A stretch of 64,000 nt of DNA, from the NCBI GenBank assembly GCA_039000515.1, contig JBCFYV010000024.1, positions 17,766,041 to 17,830,040 on the forward strand. Direction: 5' to 3'. Shown here in pieces: positions 11,840 through 24,460 of the stretch. The stretch's first letter is position 1; each line of letters begins with the position of its first letter. The notes under the pieces are model-generated. The model was not told the origin of the DNA. It saw nothing but the letters and a program-made list of their open reading frames with translations, and made no database searches. The position numbers and the translations under genes are program-made. This DNA is from Timema cristinae (Eukaryota > Arthropoda > Insecta > Phasmatodea > Timematidae).

Positions 11840-12850
11840 GCAAAATAGATTGATGTTTACTTTTTACTTTCTCACTATCTTACACATAAAGTATTGTGAT
11901 CATAAAAAAATCAAACTCGAGATTTTGATTAATCTTGACGTCTCATATGACCCCCGAACCCTTAAAAGTGGTCTTTGCAATGCCGTCTGTCTGTGTGTCT
12001 GTTTAAACTTAAATTGAAGATTAGTTTAATACAGCGAGAAAAGAGAAAAAAATCGATTTTCTCAAAATCAGCTCTAACGATTTTGATTAAAATTCGTATC
12101 TAGGCATTGATTAAGATTATAAATAAACTGGCTATTTTTATTTTACCATGAAAATGACTTTTAGGGTAATTTACAGAGGCGGAAGTTTCCATACCTCTGC
12201 AACTATTTGAAATACTAAATAACTTATCATTGCAAAATTGTAGTACTATTAATAATAAAAAACTTTTATATGAAATATATTTTGATAAAACAAACAGTTT
12301 CTGAGATATTGGCAAATATATTAATACAATTTTGTGAGCTTTAGTTGTAAAGAGATACTGCTCAAGTTTTAACACAATAATTCTCCAATGACATAAAGTA
12401 CTTAAATATAAGTAAGTTTCTCAAAAAAAATTTTTTTTTAACCTCTCAGGATAAATGTTTGTACAACAATGATATATCACCATTTTGGACACAATAGTCA
12501 ATATTTAAATTTTTTATTGGTCAAAATTTATAAATGAAGAATTTAATAGCAATGCGATGACATGAAGATGTGCAACCCATAATAAAATGTCAAAAATGTT
12601 AACCAGAAGTCGTAATTTTAATACGAAATGTTGACCCTTGTGGACCCAATATTGATCTTTTTTTTTTTCGGTCCAAACATACAAATGAGGACATTAGTTC
12701 TTTAAAAATAAAATCATAAAATTTAAAACCGAGATTCAAAAATGTTCTACATAGGTATAGTGCAATATATGCTTGGGTTTGCTAGTGTATATTATTTCGT
12801 TTCACATATATTACGAGTTTCGAGTAAATATCTCCATTTTTAAACAATAG
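11840..12850. other. AT-rich block, possibly old transposon sequence
   Basis: Contains GCCGTCTGTCTGTGTGTCTG near 11983 and T-rich stretches, patterns common in degraded insect transposons. I could not match it to another copy in the window, and no coding sequence stands out. Confidence 0.25.
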
Positions 12851-13493
12851 GTGCGAGAAAGTCCGTGTGGGGTTCCATACCATTTATTTCATTTAGAAAG
12901 ATAGATTACATTACCACGATAACAGTCTATCACATGGTTTTTAACAGTTTTTGTTTGAAGGTTATTGTTTGTTTCCCACTGTGTTTAATTAAGGATATCA
13001 TCTTAAATATAAAAATATTATTATGTTTCAAAGTGTGTTACTTTTAATAACATGGCAGACAAAAGAAAGTAATAGGTTGTCACCTTTGTGCATCGGATTC
13101 AAACTTTCTATTTTCCTTAATTGCAGTTTATTCACTTTTTTTCTGTGTGTTATAATATTTCACATGCATTACTGTTTTCAGCGTGTGGTAAATTCTTTAT
13201 TCAACCCATATATTTTCCACAACCAGCTTGATCGGCCTGCCGTAGCTTCATATTACTTAAAATATAACTTAAAACTAGGACTGACACAACATCTAGTCCC
13301 CGGCCATTAATTCATCACTGGTTAAAGATTAATTTTTCAGCCATGTCAAGAATCGTGCCGGGACCCTTAATTCAGTAGACAGACAGACATGCTACCAATT
13401 GAGTTAAGATGTTGGATATGTATTACAACAATATTTAATTAATTATATTTTTATTTTATTGGAGATGTAAATATAACTAAGCACGAGTCTTAC

Positions 13494-13622
13494 CAGGTGA
13501 CATAAAAAACACATCGCTGTTAAGACGGTAACTTGTTGGTCGTCCTCTGATTGAGGCTGTTACAGATGGTGGCGGGTTATCCAGGAGTGTATCGGAATCG
13601 TTTATGTCGATATCAGTCAATA
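13494..13622 (-). CDS. Coding exon of the PH-domain protein (acidic/Pro linker)
   Basis: Acceptor ends GTGTTTTAG above 13622; donor is CACCTG|GTAAGA below 13494. It is 129 bases, phase 1 at both ends. After completing a Leu codon it encodes 42 residues: LTDIDINDSDTLLDNPPPSV, then TASIRGRPTSYRLNSDVFFM and SP. The first half is acidic with a Pro run, the second is basic and Ser/Thr-containing. No domain is recognised. The frame is closed by stops in the flanking intron, and the phases agree with both neighbours, which is the main evidence. It is a second symmetric exon that could be skipped in frame. Confidence 0.85.
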
Positions 13623-14404
13623 CTAAAACACAAATTACCGTACAATTAGGGATATATGATTACAATATTGCACTATTATTAATATAATATATTAATCTAT
13701 ACGGTTTGATAAAATAAAATATTTAAGTTCCTTTCTAGAGTAAAAGATGGATTTTGTATTAAAAACACTAAGGATGTATCACACCTTTACCTTAATCAAT
13801 ATAAAGTTAAAATAACAAGTAGTTACATTGTCCGACTCTCGAGCGGGTGCGCCGGTATATTTAACACAAGCAAGTGTTCATGGTACTTTGTACCCGAATC
13901 AGATTTCACAGTACTATTGATAGTTATATGAACTTTTTTTTTACATATTATTTGATTTTGAGTCGATTTAAAACACATTCCAGTAAATATAATAAAACTA
14001 ATTGATCAATAATATTGATTGATTAAAAGAAAATAGAAAGTGCCATAGTTGGTAACAAGCCACTTTTTCTTAAGTGGTATACTTTCAAACTTTTACTTCC
14101 AAAAAAAAGAGAAAAAATTGTTCAAACTATTATTTTGTTAATTTGTACTAATACAAATAATATGTGAAGACACATACAAAACATAATCATTTTATAGAAT
14201 TTTTTTTTTAATTAGTGACTAGAATCGTCCTTATTCCTCATATGAAAATCCCAACAACATTTTACCAACCTTTGAGGGAGACTTAAATAATCCAAAATAA
14301 GTAACAATTAGTTTTTTTCTGTTAATAGGAGAAAATTTACTTTTTAAACCAATTTGCTGTATCAAAGCACTATTTACAAAATAACTTATTTCTAAGACAT
14401 ACAA

Positions 14405-14495
14405 AACAATCAGACCTCGGATCGTAACTCACCAATGATAACTTTATAGCTGTGTTGGGAATCAAACCCAGGACCATTGCTTCAATCGATAAACA
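14405..14495 (-). mobile_element. SINE-C fragment
   Basis: On the minus strand it shows CCTGGGTTTGATTCCCAACA (box B region) followed by a TTATCATTGGTGAG block like that of the 9543 copy. The 5' part of the head is diverged. Confidence 0.5.
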
Positions 14496-15285
14496 AAAAG
14501 AAGTTGCAACTTCTAAGATTGTGATAAACTCAACAATGGAATAACTGTTCAAAAATCAATTTAATGAATTTAAAAAACTTTCATTGCTTGAGCAGGCATG
14601 TGGAGTATTTCATGCCTCAACAATGAATGTATTTCAAATAACTTCAAATTATGGACAGATAATTAAATTAATTTAATCCCAAATATACCAGCAGGTGGCC
14701 AATGTCCCACTGAAGGAAATGAAAGAGTAATATGCTTCTCAGACACCTGAGAGTGTTACCACACCATCAAACGTAAAATTGGGGTGCTTTATATTCCGCT
14801 CAAGGGATAGTGAATTTTTATTTAAAGACTCACATTGTGAATACCATTTGGGCGGAAAAGATGTAGATTAGGATCTATGATTGCAAGAGACCCTGGTGTG
14901 CAAATTTAGACATAAATAAAGTTGTTCCTATCACAGTAAATTTAGAAGCCAACAAATCTGCAGATGGGGAATACGTGGATACTCTGAATTCTTAGTTTCA
15001 TGAGTTAGTGGGTTAATTTTATTGTGGAATTCCCCCCTAGAACAATTTTGTAGATTATTTTTAGTTCTGAAAGGCCATCTTATGTCCTAATGCTAAGTAA
15101 TTATTATGTTGTGATGTTATGTGATGTTAGATGAACTTGTGTTTAAAAATGCATGCTATATTTAAGCATTCCGTTGGCTTAGTGGTAAAGTGACTTTTTT
15201 TATACAAAAATTAGGTTTATAAAATATATATATTTAGTCAGTTGCCAGTGACGTATTTCAGTGATAAAAATGTCCAGGAGCTATT

Positions 15286-15560
15286 ATTATTATTATTAGC
15301 ACCGCGTCTTACTACCCGTTCGGGTTATACGCACTTACACTAATGTGTAATGGTAGGTGATTGTGAGATGAAATGGAGGACCTACAGTTTAACGTGAATC
15401 CGAGCCACGGTAGCAGCCTGGCATTCCCACATTCACAAGATGTCTTGTCAAGGTGAAGAAAGGGTTTGGAAATCAGATAAATCTGTGCCGGGACCGAGGA
15501 TTGAACCCCGGCCGCCAGCACAGAAGTCTGACACCTTACCCCTAGGCCACCAGGTCACCC
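15286..15560 (-). mobile_element. SINE-B, complete, with 13-base target-site duplication
   Basis: Bounded by TCCAGGAGCTATT at 15273-15285 and 15561-15573. On the minus strand it has a tRNA-like head (GGCCTAGGGGTAAGGTGTCA, box B-like GGGGTTCAATCCTCGG), a CTTGACAAGACATCTTGTGA body and the tail TAACCCGAACGGGTAGTAAG ending in an ATT/TAA repeat. The tail is the same as in SINE-A. The sharp duplication implies a young insertion. Confidence 0.92.
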
Positions 15561-16555
15561 TCCAGGAGCTATTGTATACCTCAAAGTTTCATTTAGAACA
15601 GCATTAAATTGGTCAAGTTCATAAGATAGGATTATATCAATGGTAAAAATGTCTAAATAGGTCTTGGTCAGTTACACTTCTGTACCCTATTGTTTCACAT
15701 TTGATACAGTTTTGATGGTATGTATTAGATGTATTTGCTCTTAGGAAACATTTAAAATAATACATTTGTAAGAGCCTGATGATAAATAAAATATTAAGTG
15801 GTGTTAGGTTTACCTCAAGCCTTGTTAGAAATACTCAAGACTTCAATTGATAATGAAAATAAGAAACAAGTTAAACATGGAATATTCTCAAATACAGAAA
15901 GCATGTATAGCTGTACTTTAGTGAGTACAAATAATTTTCAAAAGGGGAAATTATGTTTGTAATGGATTCAAATTATGGTAATATGGTGTTACAAACCAAA
16001 TTATTTTGAATAGAAAATAAACAGAAAGAAGAATAACGCAAATCTGGCCTACAATATGAGTTTCAATCTGGATGTTAGCAATCATAAAATGTAGGTACCA
16101 AAGCCTTTTAACTACACTAAATATATCTATAAATGTACAACCAAATTTAATGAGGAGTATAGATCAAACCTGTGTCGTACCTACCCCAACCTACAGTACT
16201 TGTAGGCTGCTCTTCTATCGAAAGGAAACAGAAATGGACAAATAAAGGACATAAAAGCATATAATCAAAGAACTAATATTAAAAAAAGCTAACGCGAATA
16301 TCCATGTGTGCAAGATTTTTTTTTTAACTTTAAGCATCTGTCATGGTCCAGCAGACACTGTATCAGATATATCAAATAAAGGTAGTTCTGTTAAAAATAT
16401 AAAAGGGGAAGAAAAGAACCTTATAAAACTCCACCATATGCTATAAAGAAATTCAAGGACCACATTGAAAAGTTTCCCATAAAGAAAAACCCTCGAAAAA
16501 ATTTCTCGGTTGCTAAAATAAAGGCAAAATGATTGTATTAAATTGAACATTAAAA

Positions 16556-16703
16556 GGCGGATAGAAGGGCAAGGCCTTTGAATTTCTTCTACTGAAGAAG
16601 GGGACTGATGTACCCCATAAATTACATAATTATGTGTTTTAATTGTGGACTGTGAGGCCTACAATTTTATGGTAAGTGTGTAGGCCTTGCCCTTCTATCC
16701 TGC
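16556..16703. mobile_element. Short MITE with 22-base terminal inverted repeats
   Basis: GGATAGAAGGGCAAGGCCT at the left end is matched by AGGCCTTGCCCTTCTATCC at the right end, with about 105 bases between. No clear target duplication. It lies in the intron between exons 13494-13622 and 18225-18371. Confidence 0.65.
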
Positions 16704-17897
16704 TTTCAATTGTAATTCAATAGCTAAAACGATGGAGCTATATAAAAACGAGTGTGTAGAACACAAACTTGGTTTTATCCCTTATTTAAATGTATACCGA
16801 GTTGTATTTTGTAACGAGTAAAATATTTCCTTTTTCAAACCAAAAAAGGATAAGTGCTTAATTTGCACAAATTATTAAAAATCATGTGAGGAGGAACAGC
16901 ATAGCTTAGAAGAAGAATATGGAGAACATCCAAAAGGTGACGATGAAGCCATGGCAAGTAAAGCGCAAGATTAATAAAGGTGTCTCAATGATACAAAATG
17001 TATGAGTGCTATCTATGATTTGGAAAGCGTACTCCAAATACCTTGCTCAAAATGTTACAGAAGTACTTTAGCCGCAAACTTTCAGCATTTAATCTTAGAG
17101 TATTTGAAAAAGCTCCTCTTCATAAGGGGTATTGCTTTTCCTAGACAGGTTAGTGGTCAAAGAGGTAGTTCTGAAATAGGCACTGCTCTGATCGATTAGT
17201 TCTAAACACTGTATTTTACTATTGAAGGAATTTCATTGTTCTATGATACATACAGTGGACAAAATAGGAATCAGTTTATGGACGCTTGTTTTATTCTAGT
17301 TTTCGGTTCAAAGCTTCCATTTTAAAGTGCTTGAACACAAATTTATGTAAAAAGGGCATTCATACATGGAGTTAGATTTCATGCCAATGAGTCATGCAAA
17401 AATAAGGTTCCTGTGTACCTAATGCTAATGGAAAAAAATCGGTTAACAATATCCAAAATCGATTGCAATAAAAGAGTGAAAAGTATGTAGTCACAGAATT
17501 AAGGTGCAATGGCTTTAAAGATTTAAAACATTTAGCAACACAGATCATGCAAAAACACAACCAGTAACCAAAAGAGTAGTCAAGAGAAATGGTTAAAACT
17601 TAAAAGACTGAAATTTGAAAAGGAAAAATCCTTTTCAGTTATGATTATACCAGCGTATACATAGAACTTAAAATGTACGGTAGAAGACTTTGCAACATAA
17701 CAAATGAACTTAAGCAATTGTATATAATCAAAGGTAAGAATGATATCTTTCAAGGTGAATGGGGTGTACATGTGTATAAACTGATTTTCTTATTAATATC
17801 TTTCGGAAAGACCTTTTTCCTTAATCGAATCCTAATAAGTCATTAAATAAGTATGATTATGTTAGGTAAAAGATCTTCCAGATGGTTATTTGTAAAT

Positions 17898-18070
17898 ACC
17901 CACCTCAGTGGCCAAACGGCCTAAGGTATCACTTTCATGTTGAACTGGACTGCTGATGATGGGGAAATCAAGATTCGAATCTTGGTTTGGTCTAATAACA
18001 GACGATTTTCCCTAAATGATTTCCTACTCTCCTTTCACGAAAATGCAGGTAATTACCTAAAAAATATGTT
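17898..18070 (+). mobile_element. SINE-A, 3' truncated or diverged
   Basis: Head CCCACCTCAGTGGCCAAACG, box A-like ACGGCCTAAGG, box B-like AGATTCGAATCTTGG and body motif CACGAAAATGCAGG are visible. The diagnostic tail is not. Confidence 0.78.
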
Positions 18071-18224
18071 CCTTCCTCATCCCTACCCCAGTGGAGTACT
18101 TATCATATATGCGTATATAATTATTAAAAATAATAATTGTAGATTATCAAATTTCTTCTTAACTGGCAACATGTCACAAGCCACTAATGATTGTTACTAT
18201 GCTGAGCCGAGGGGAAGTACTTAC

Positions 18225-18371
18225 AGGAGAGTCGCTGTTCGTGGTTGGGCGGTCGTCGCCGCAGCCACTGGTTTTCCTCTTGATGGTCCTCAGAGCTTTC
18301 TCCAGTGGATCCTCTGGAGTTCCCCTCTCCATTTAGGTCAGGAACAGAGTCGGACAAGTGTGGCACACAAC
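18225..18371 (-). CDS. Coding exon of the PH-domain protein (acidic and Arg/Pro segment)
   Basis: Acceptor is a T-rich stretch ending GTTTAAG above 18371; donor is CTCTCCT|GTAAGTAC, a strong 5' splice site, below 18225. It is 147 bases, phase 1/1. It completes a Gly codon and encodes CVPHLSDSVPDLNGEGNSRG, STGESSEDHQEENQWLRRRP and PNHEQRLS. An acidic Ser/Glu-rich stretch is followed by a basic LRRRPP motif. No domain is recognised; it looks like a regulatory linker (inference). The acceptor was chosen because it is the one that keeps the phase from exon 22631-22775; another AG lies about 26 bases upstream. Confidence 0.82.
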
Positions 18372-18479
18372 CTTAAACAAATTGTTACAACATGGTCAAA
18401 CTCTTTACAAGTAGAAATTGGTTGACTTTAGTAGGTACTCTCATAATTATCATCATCATCATTCTAATTATTGTTGTTA

Positions 18480-18715
18480 ATGTCAGGGCCGCATGTGAAA
18501 TGTGGCACCCCTAGGCATATGAGCTGCAGCCCCCCCCCCCCCCCCTTTCCTTCCTTTTAACCCCATTCCACCAAAACATCATATTGTTATTTGTTAACAG
18601 GGCTGCCACAAGGGTGGGGGTGCAGGAGGGGGCTAGAGGGAGGGGGGCGAGCAGGGGGTCATCCTGGGCACCGTGAACATGGGGGCACCAATAGGCGCGC
18701 CTTGTACCCATTTGT
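18480..18715. repeat. C-run and G-rich segment
   Basis: A run of about 16 C at 18531-18545 is followed, after an AT-rich spacer, by a G-rich stretch at 18601-18690 with several GGG and GGGG runs. It starts CAGGGCCGC and has CAGGGCTGCC inside, so it may be transposon-derived. G-quadruplex formation on the plus strand is possible. Confidence 0.45.
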
Positions 18716-20160
18716 GTTAGTAAATTGTTTTAAAAATGTAAAGATTGAATATATTATAAGGTCATTAGATTATATTCCAACGAATATTATTGCCAAATTT
18801 TTAAAATACATCTTGTAAACAATGAAAATAAAATTGTATAATGTGTTGTGACATCAGTGTAATTAAATCGGTAAAGGGAAACGAGCAACCGTTGTAACTT
18901 GGTGACACCGCTACGGCATGAATTCGTCCAGCTAACAACAATATTCGTTGTTATTGATTGCTATTAATTGTTATCGAAACATCGTAAATTGATCATACTG
19001 CCTCACATACACGCAAAGTCTTATTTTATTACCTAAATCACTCGATGTTAGAATTATAGTTACTTACAAATAAGTGTCTAGTAATAGGGACTGCAAATTT
19101 TTCCGTTTGTAGGAAACCTTAAAATATTTGGTAAAATCCCGGGGAACTCCTAACGTGGTTGACCCATATTAGGTTCAACAGGGTTAAATTACAATATATA
19201 TGTGTCAGTAAATAATAAATAAATCACAATTTTGAATAAAATATTCAAAGATTATTTATTGTCTATTTATATTTACTAATTACTGTCTTTCAGTATTTGA
19301 ATTTTGCTTGAAAATAAATTATTAGCCTCACTTTTAACATTATTATTGGTACTCTTCTCTTCATCTTCTATCAATACATGAGTTATCTAACAAATGTCCA
19401 CATTGTTCAAAAATTATGGGCAGACCAATATATACCAAGCGTTAACAATTTTCTCGTGGTACACCAGACATGGGCTCGGAAACCCAGTGATCTATGGAAA
19501 CACTGATTGTTGATCACTGGATTGTTTTATTTCAATAATATTAACTGACCGTTTCACAGCCAACAGGCCATTTCCAACATTTATTGATAGAGTTTGTTAT
19601 GATATGATAAGAAAAATCAACTTTGCACAATTGTTTCAAATAATGCCACCTCCAGTTCAAAGGCTATAAGAGGCAAACACATATTTTAAAATTAAAATAA
19701 AATACAAAGAAACGAGTTTTTTTAAGAAGATATTTGGTTTCAATAATTTGTTTTTATAAACAGTAGTTCCTATAGGTATTCTAATATTTTGTATTGAGAT
19801 TTTTAAAATGTGAATCCAATTAGTTTTTAATCAAATTAAATGTGAAAATGAGACTCATCAACTTAAACATGCCCTTAGTACTCGTAATTAATTGATGAGT
19901 TGCAGGTTGTTGGCATTGCTGTATTTTGCTTATAATCATGTACCATATTTTAAAAATACAATCTATATGTTTAATAGGGATGGAAGTAGAACCCTCAAAT
20001 AAGAAATTCCAGATACAAGGGGTTGATAAAATAGCAGGTTAAAAAAAATATATATATTTTTCTTTAGTTGAAGCTTGAAAATTACTTATTTGTAGTTCAG
20101 CCCTAACATACTCGTAATTATGGGACAAACTTAACAGCCAGAATTTAGACAATAATTTAA
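18716..20160. other. Intron sequence without a recognised feature
   Basis: AT-rich intron of the PH gene. I see no repeated element shared with the rest of the window and no plausible exon. Confidence 0.4.
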
Positions 20161-20164
20161 CATC

Positions 20165-20450
20165 TAATTCATCATCATCATCATCATTAACCATTCCACC
20201 CTGAGGACTCCATCTTCTTTAGTGTTTTTGAATTGGTTTCAGCCACCGCTTACTAAGCCTGGTGTGCCTACACCTGAGTTACGGGCTATTGCTATAATTA
20301 TGTTAAGTAGACCTTCTCTTGGTGAAGCACCCATAGCCTTCCCTAACCCAGGCTATGGGTGCTGAGGATGACTTAGATCATCGTCACCAACCCTCTCACT
20401 CCCAGCCCAACCAGCTGGGAGACAGCTGGCCAGACCTTGTTCCAAGTTAA
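20165..20450. repeat. Possible unassigned repeat with an internal hairpin
   Basis: Starts with a (CAT)n tract and contains the inverted pair CACCCATAGCC / GGCTATGGGTG around 20329-20360 and CAGCCCAACCAGCTGGGAG. It is more GC-rich than its surroundings. No second copy was found, so the class is unknown. Confidence 0.3.
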
Positions 20451-21096
20451 CATATAACTGTATGTATGACTGTTTTAATGAATGCATTACAACAAAAAAT
20501 ATGTCAATATTTAATTAGAATTTCTTTTCTATTTTTTTTTCTCAAAGATTCAGATTTGAATAAGAGATTGAAGATAAAAAATAAATGTGAGGATTTGTAA
20601 AATAACTTTATTCTAAAACGATATTAAATTTAATTCAAATAATAGGTACTTCACATTTACCTGATACATCTGGTGTAAAAAATAGACCAATATCAATAAT
20701 AGTAAATATTATTATGATTCACACCCTCAAATTAGTAGTTAGAAAAATATTTTTTAAATTCCACTCTCTTTACATTCTTTGAAATGTTGTTAATAAGAAG
20801 TTAATTTGGTAGATTTAAATGGATATTATGAATATTGATTTTAGTAGCTAAAGTGTTTATAACTCTTCAATGAAATAGTTTGTTTCAGTAGTTCAGAAGT
20901 ACATTCCGTAGTCAAACATGCCCACACAGTTTACAATCAAAGATGATACACTTAACGCGAAGGTCATCACCATAACTATTATTCAGGCCTTGTGAGGTTA
21001 TTTCAAAATTTCACTTGTTTAAACTAAATAATAGAAACATGTTTTAAACTTCTAAAAATTAGTAAATAAATGCATGACACAATTTACACTATCTAT

Positions 21097-21132
21097 CATA
21101 CATACATAATCATACATACATACATACATACA
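21097..21132. repeat. (CATA)n tetranucleotide repeat
   Basis: Imperfect CATA units in the intron between exons 18225-18371 and 22631-22775. Confidence 0.85.
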
Positions 21133-21539
21133 AATATATATAATCCCACCATTCCCTTACGGAGTAGACAAGAAACTGATACTATACCTCAAAAAACAAC
21201 TTCGTACTTAATCCATCCTCACTAACTTTTTACACACTTCCCTATCCTTGCATACTTCCTTTGCTTCAACAACATCCATACACCGAGTCATACATGTTAT
21301 TTTTATTCTTAAAACTCTTAAATGTTTCTCTTTTCACGTATTCATCTACAACATTTAATCACATCTTACATTACCTACTCCTTCCTTTTGATCCATACAC
21401 TTTATCTTCATATATTTGTTTTGCCACTCAATCCATACTAATCCTCTCAATATGGCCAAAACCCTGTAAGGCACTTATTTCACAAAGACCTATTGGATTC
21501 TCCTTATCTATCAAATTGGAATAATTAAAAAAAAAAATT

Positions 21540-22620
21540 CTAAATCCTTTAATTAACTGAAATTTCATGACTTAAAAAAAATATATATTGCTGTGCATCT
21601 TAGACTGTGTTTATAAACAGGGAAAGACTGTTGACTGAAACACAACTGGGATTGAAGTTGCACAACAGAGAGTTGCTAGTCTCCAATGACTGATTTACAA
21701 AGGTGTTTATTCAAAACCAATGCAAGTTTATGGTTAGTCATACTCTCAGGAGATGTTATTGTTTCTACAGTTTTCATTATGTCATCCTCAGAGGAAGAAG
21801 CTGTGAAGAAAAGACTGTGAAGACGTTTACAAAGATATTACAGTATTCACCCCTACAATGTTAATGAATGTGGTGTACTGTAAAAGATTTAGAAAATTAT
21901 TTGGACCAATTATTTAATTCTTATTTGAGTACACTTTGCACGTATGATCGATCATACAAACATGAGTAGTTTTCAACAAACTGCACGAATTTTATATTTT
22001 ATTGCTGTTCTGACATGGTCGTTTGATAAAATATGTCCTATCACAACAAAATACTGCTGGCAACTAAGGCAACGAGTTTACAGTATATTGTGACTAGAGC
22101 AACTCCAGTTGCCGCATTATGCTTGTCAGTCGCATTGCCATCAACTTGGAGTTACCCCAGTATATACATAAACATTCAACTCTGTATGCTTTTACAGAGC
22201 AACTTCAGTTGTTGTTGCGTTTCCGTAGCCAGTTGCTCTCTGTATAAACGCGGCCTTTGTGCTTGTTTGAGAAGTTCAACTTGTGATTAATCGAAGTATA
22301 GTGTATTTAAAAATAATAATAGGTTCTTAATATAATTTCTATTTAAGAAACTACTAAGCAAGTTCCATTAACAGGAATAGTCACATTGGTAGTGTAAGGG
22401 TCTCTGATATAAGGAGTGTTGATTCATTCTTGGCTGGATGTACCAAAGGTTGGTTTTCACATTGTTAAGACTCAACCAGTCGAATGCTGGTACATTTCTT
22501 TGTACCCACCTTTTCTTTTTATATCGCATAAGGTTAAATCTTTAGTGCACACAATACAAACGTTTTATGTTTCTTTTTGTTAAATGTAGAAATATGTTTT
22601 TTTCCTGCCTACTTTATGTA
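21540..22620. other. Intron sequence with short inverted repeats
   Basis: Mostly without features. Between 22085 and 22250 the words AGAGCAACT and AGTTGCTCTCTGTA occur in opposite orientations, giving a possible hairpin of a degraded transposon. No exon is supported. Confidence 0.3.
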
Positions 22621-22630
22621 TGATTCTCAC

Positions 22631-22775
22631 CTATTTTGTGTCTCGCCAAAAGCCATTCGTCCAATGTGCTGTTGATTGAGTTGTTGTTCTGGAGTGTACC
22701 ATTGTGCTGCTGCAGGCTGGGATCATGTGAGCTTCTAAGAGCTCTACGCCGCTCCTTACTAGCCATCATACATTC
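22631..22775 (-). CDS. Coding exon of the PH-domain protein (end of PH helix and Asn-rich linker)
   Basis: Acceptor ends GATTTTTGCAG above 22775; donor is AAATAG|GTGAGA below 22631. It is 145 bases, phase 0 to 1. It encodes ECMMASKERRRALRSSHDPS, then LQQHNGTLQNNNSINSTLDE and WLLARHKI. The first residues continue the C-terminal helix of the PH domain (WFELLE|ECMMASKERRR), which supports the joint with exon 24946-25083. A basic cluster KERRR follows, then an Asn/Gln-rich linker. The antisense strand also has an open frame here, but only the minus strand has splice sites in phase. Confidence 0.87.
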
Positions 22776-22904
22776 CTGCAAAAATCAAACAACCAGAATT
22801 AATGTGATGCAAGCGATCAAACACAAAACAAAACCATCAAAAATCTAGTGAGATTTGCATTATTTGTATTATTTTATAGGTATGGCTATTAGCTTCTCTT
22901 TTTT

Positions 22905-23141
22905 TTAGCACCGCGTCTTACTACCCATTCAGGTTATAAATCTATATACTAATTACTCTAATGGGTTAGGGATTAGGAAGATTGGATTTAGAATAAGTGT
23001 ACCTATATTTGTGTGAGAAACCATTTAGGGAATACCACCTTCATTACACTCGACTGGAATTGAACCACCACAATCTCCCGTCATTGGCAATCTGGCCAAC
23101 ACGAGAGTAGCGCCTTAGACCGTGTGGCTACCTAAGCGGGT
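22905..23141 (-). mobile_element. SINE-A, near full length
   Basis: On the minus strand: head ACCCGCTTAGGTAGCCACAC, box A region GTCTAAGGCGCTACTCTCGT, altered box B, then the body and the tail GGGTAGTAAGACGCGGTGCT with a short A tail. Confidence 0.85.
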
Positions 23142-23219
23142 GATAATAGCTATTTAAATTACAATTATATATCACATGAAATGATATATTAATATGGTTA
23201 ATATTAAATTTTGACTGAA

Positions 23220-23480
23220 AAAAAGTTTGTATTTTCTTAAAGGACCTTCTTTTTAAAATGGAAATATAGCTCAATCCTTATGGGGAGATGATAAGCCAGA
23301 AAGTTAAGTATAAATGAACACAAATTAATAAACCTGATTTTGGTTGGAAAATTCAAACATTCTTATATTATTTGAGTTATTTTTTATGTATTGATAATAT
23401 CTGTCAAAAGTGACAGCTACATATAGAATTACTTGGTGTATGAATATATTAAAATTGTTTTAGTTAACACTAATAACTAC
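23220..23480. mobile_element. MITE-2 copy, partial
   Basis: AAAGTTTGTATTTTCTTAAA and GGACCTTC mark one edge; farther on TATTGATAATATCTGTCAAA and AGTGACAGCTACATAT match the central part of the family. Confidence 0.5.
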
Positions 23481-23865
23481 CAGATACTGTTATTCCAACC
23501 AAAATTATCTTATAACTTGAGAGAGATGGAAAAATAATCACCAAAGATCGATCCACAGTTACCTAAATTGAGGCCCATACAATATCTGCTTGCCAACATC
23601 TTTTTGTAATTTAAATATAAACATTTAGCGTTATAGGATTTATAATCATCTTTACAAATGAAAACAGCCATCAGTCATAAAGTAGTTCAAGGTGATATTG
23701 TTTTAGCTGTAGCGGACTATTTTCTTGGCTTGTGATGCCACACATAGACTTGTTTAAGAACCGCATGCTTTAAATGCAAGACAATGTTTTATATCACATT
23801 GTGAAAGGTGTGATTCTGAGATATCATGTACACTCTCCGTCCTTTATCCAACTTAAAGTATACTA

Positions 23866-24117
23866 ATAACTAATATACTATACTATATACTATACTAATA
23901 TACTATACTATATACTAATTATGCTAATAAGATAGATGAGGAGGGCTGAATTTAGATTAATTGTACCCACATTTTTGTGAAGGGAGAGTGGAAAGACATT
24001 TAGGAAAATCCACCCTCGGTACACCTGACTGGGATTCGAACTACAATCAACCTGTCATCTGCAGTCTAGTCTAATGCAAGAGTAGAGCCTTAGACCATGC
24101 AGCCACCAAAGTGGGTT
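23866..24117 (-). mobile_element. SINE-A with a TACTA-rich tail side
   Basis: Head CCCACTTTGGTGGCTGCATG, box A region TGGTCTAAGGCTCTACTCT and box B-like GTTCGAATCCCAGTC are present on the minus strand. The expected tail is replaced by ACTATA/TACTAA-type short repeats at 23866-23920. Confidence 0.72.
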
Positions 24118-24221
24118 ACTTCAATTGTTGATTGAGCGAGACTATTTGCCAAGTCTAACAAGCACTAAAGAATCCTTATAAAGCCGGCTCTAAGTTGATA
24201 CACTACTCAAGAGCCATATTA

Positions 24222-24400
24222 TTTGGATTGGTGGCATGAGGGCTAAGGTGTTAGCCTCAGCTGATCCTGTTTAATAGTGATGGAGATGTCGGAATTCAAA
24301 TCCTGACAGGTTGTAGTGACTTAACTTTTCCTAAATATTTTCGACTCAACACCCTCAGTATACTATGTTCAGACAAGACTATATGAGCTTTACTTTTTAT
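24222..24400 (+). mobile_element. SINE-A fragment, diverged
   Basis: TTGGTGGCATGAGGGCTAAG, GGAATTCAAATCCTGACAGG and the TTTTCCTAAATATTTTCGAC body place it in the family. The body is disrupted and no tail is seen. Confidence 0.5.
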
Positions 24401-24460
24401 TCACATTAGTGTACCTATCGTGGGTTCCAAATATCTAATGTTCTATTGATTTAAACTTAA

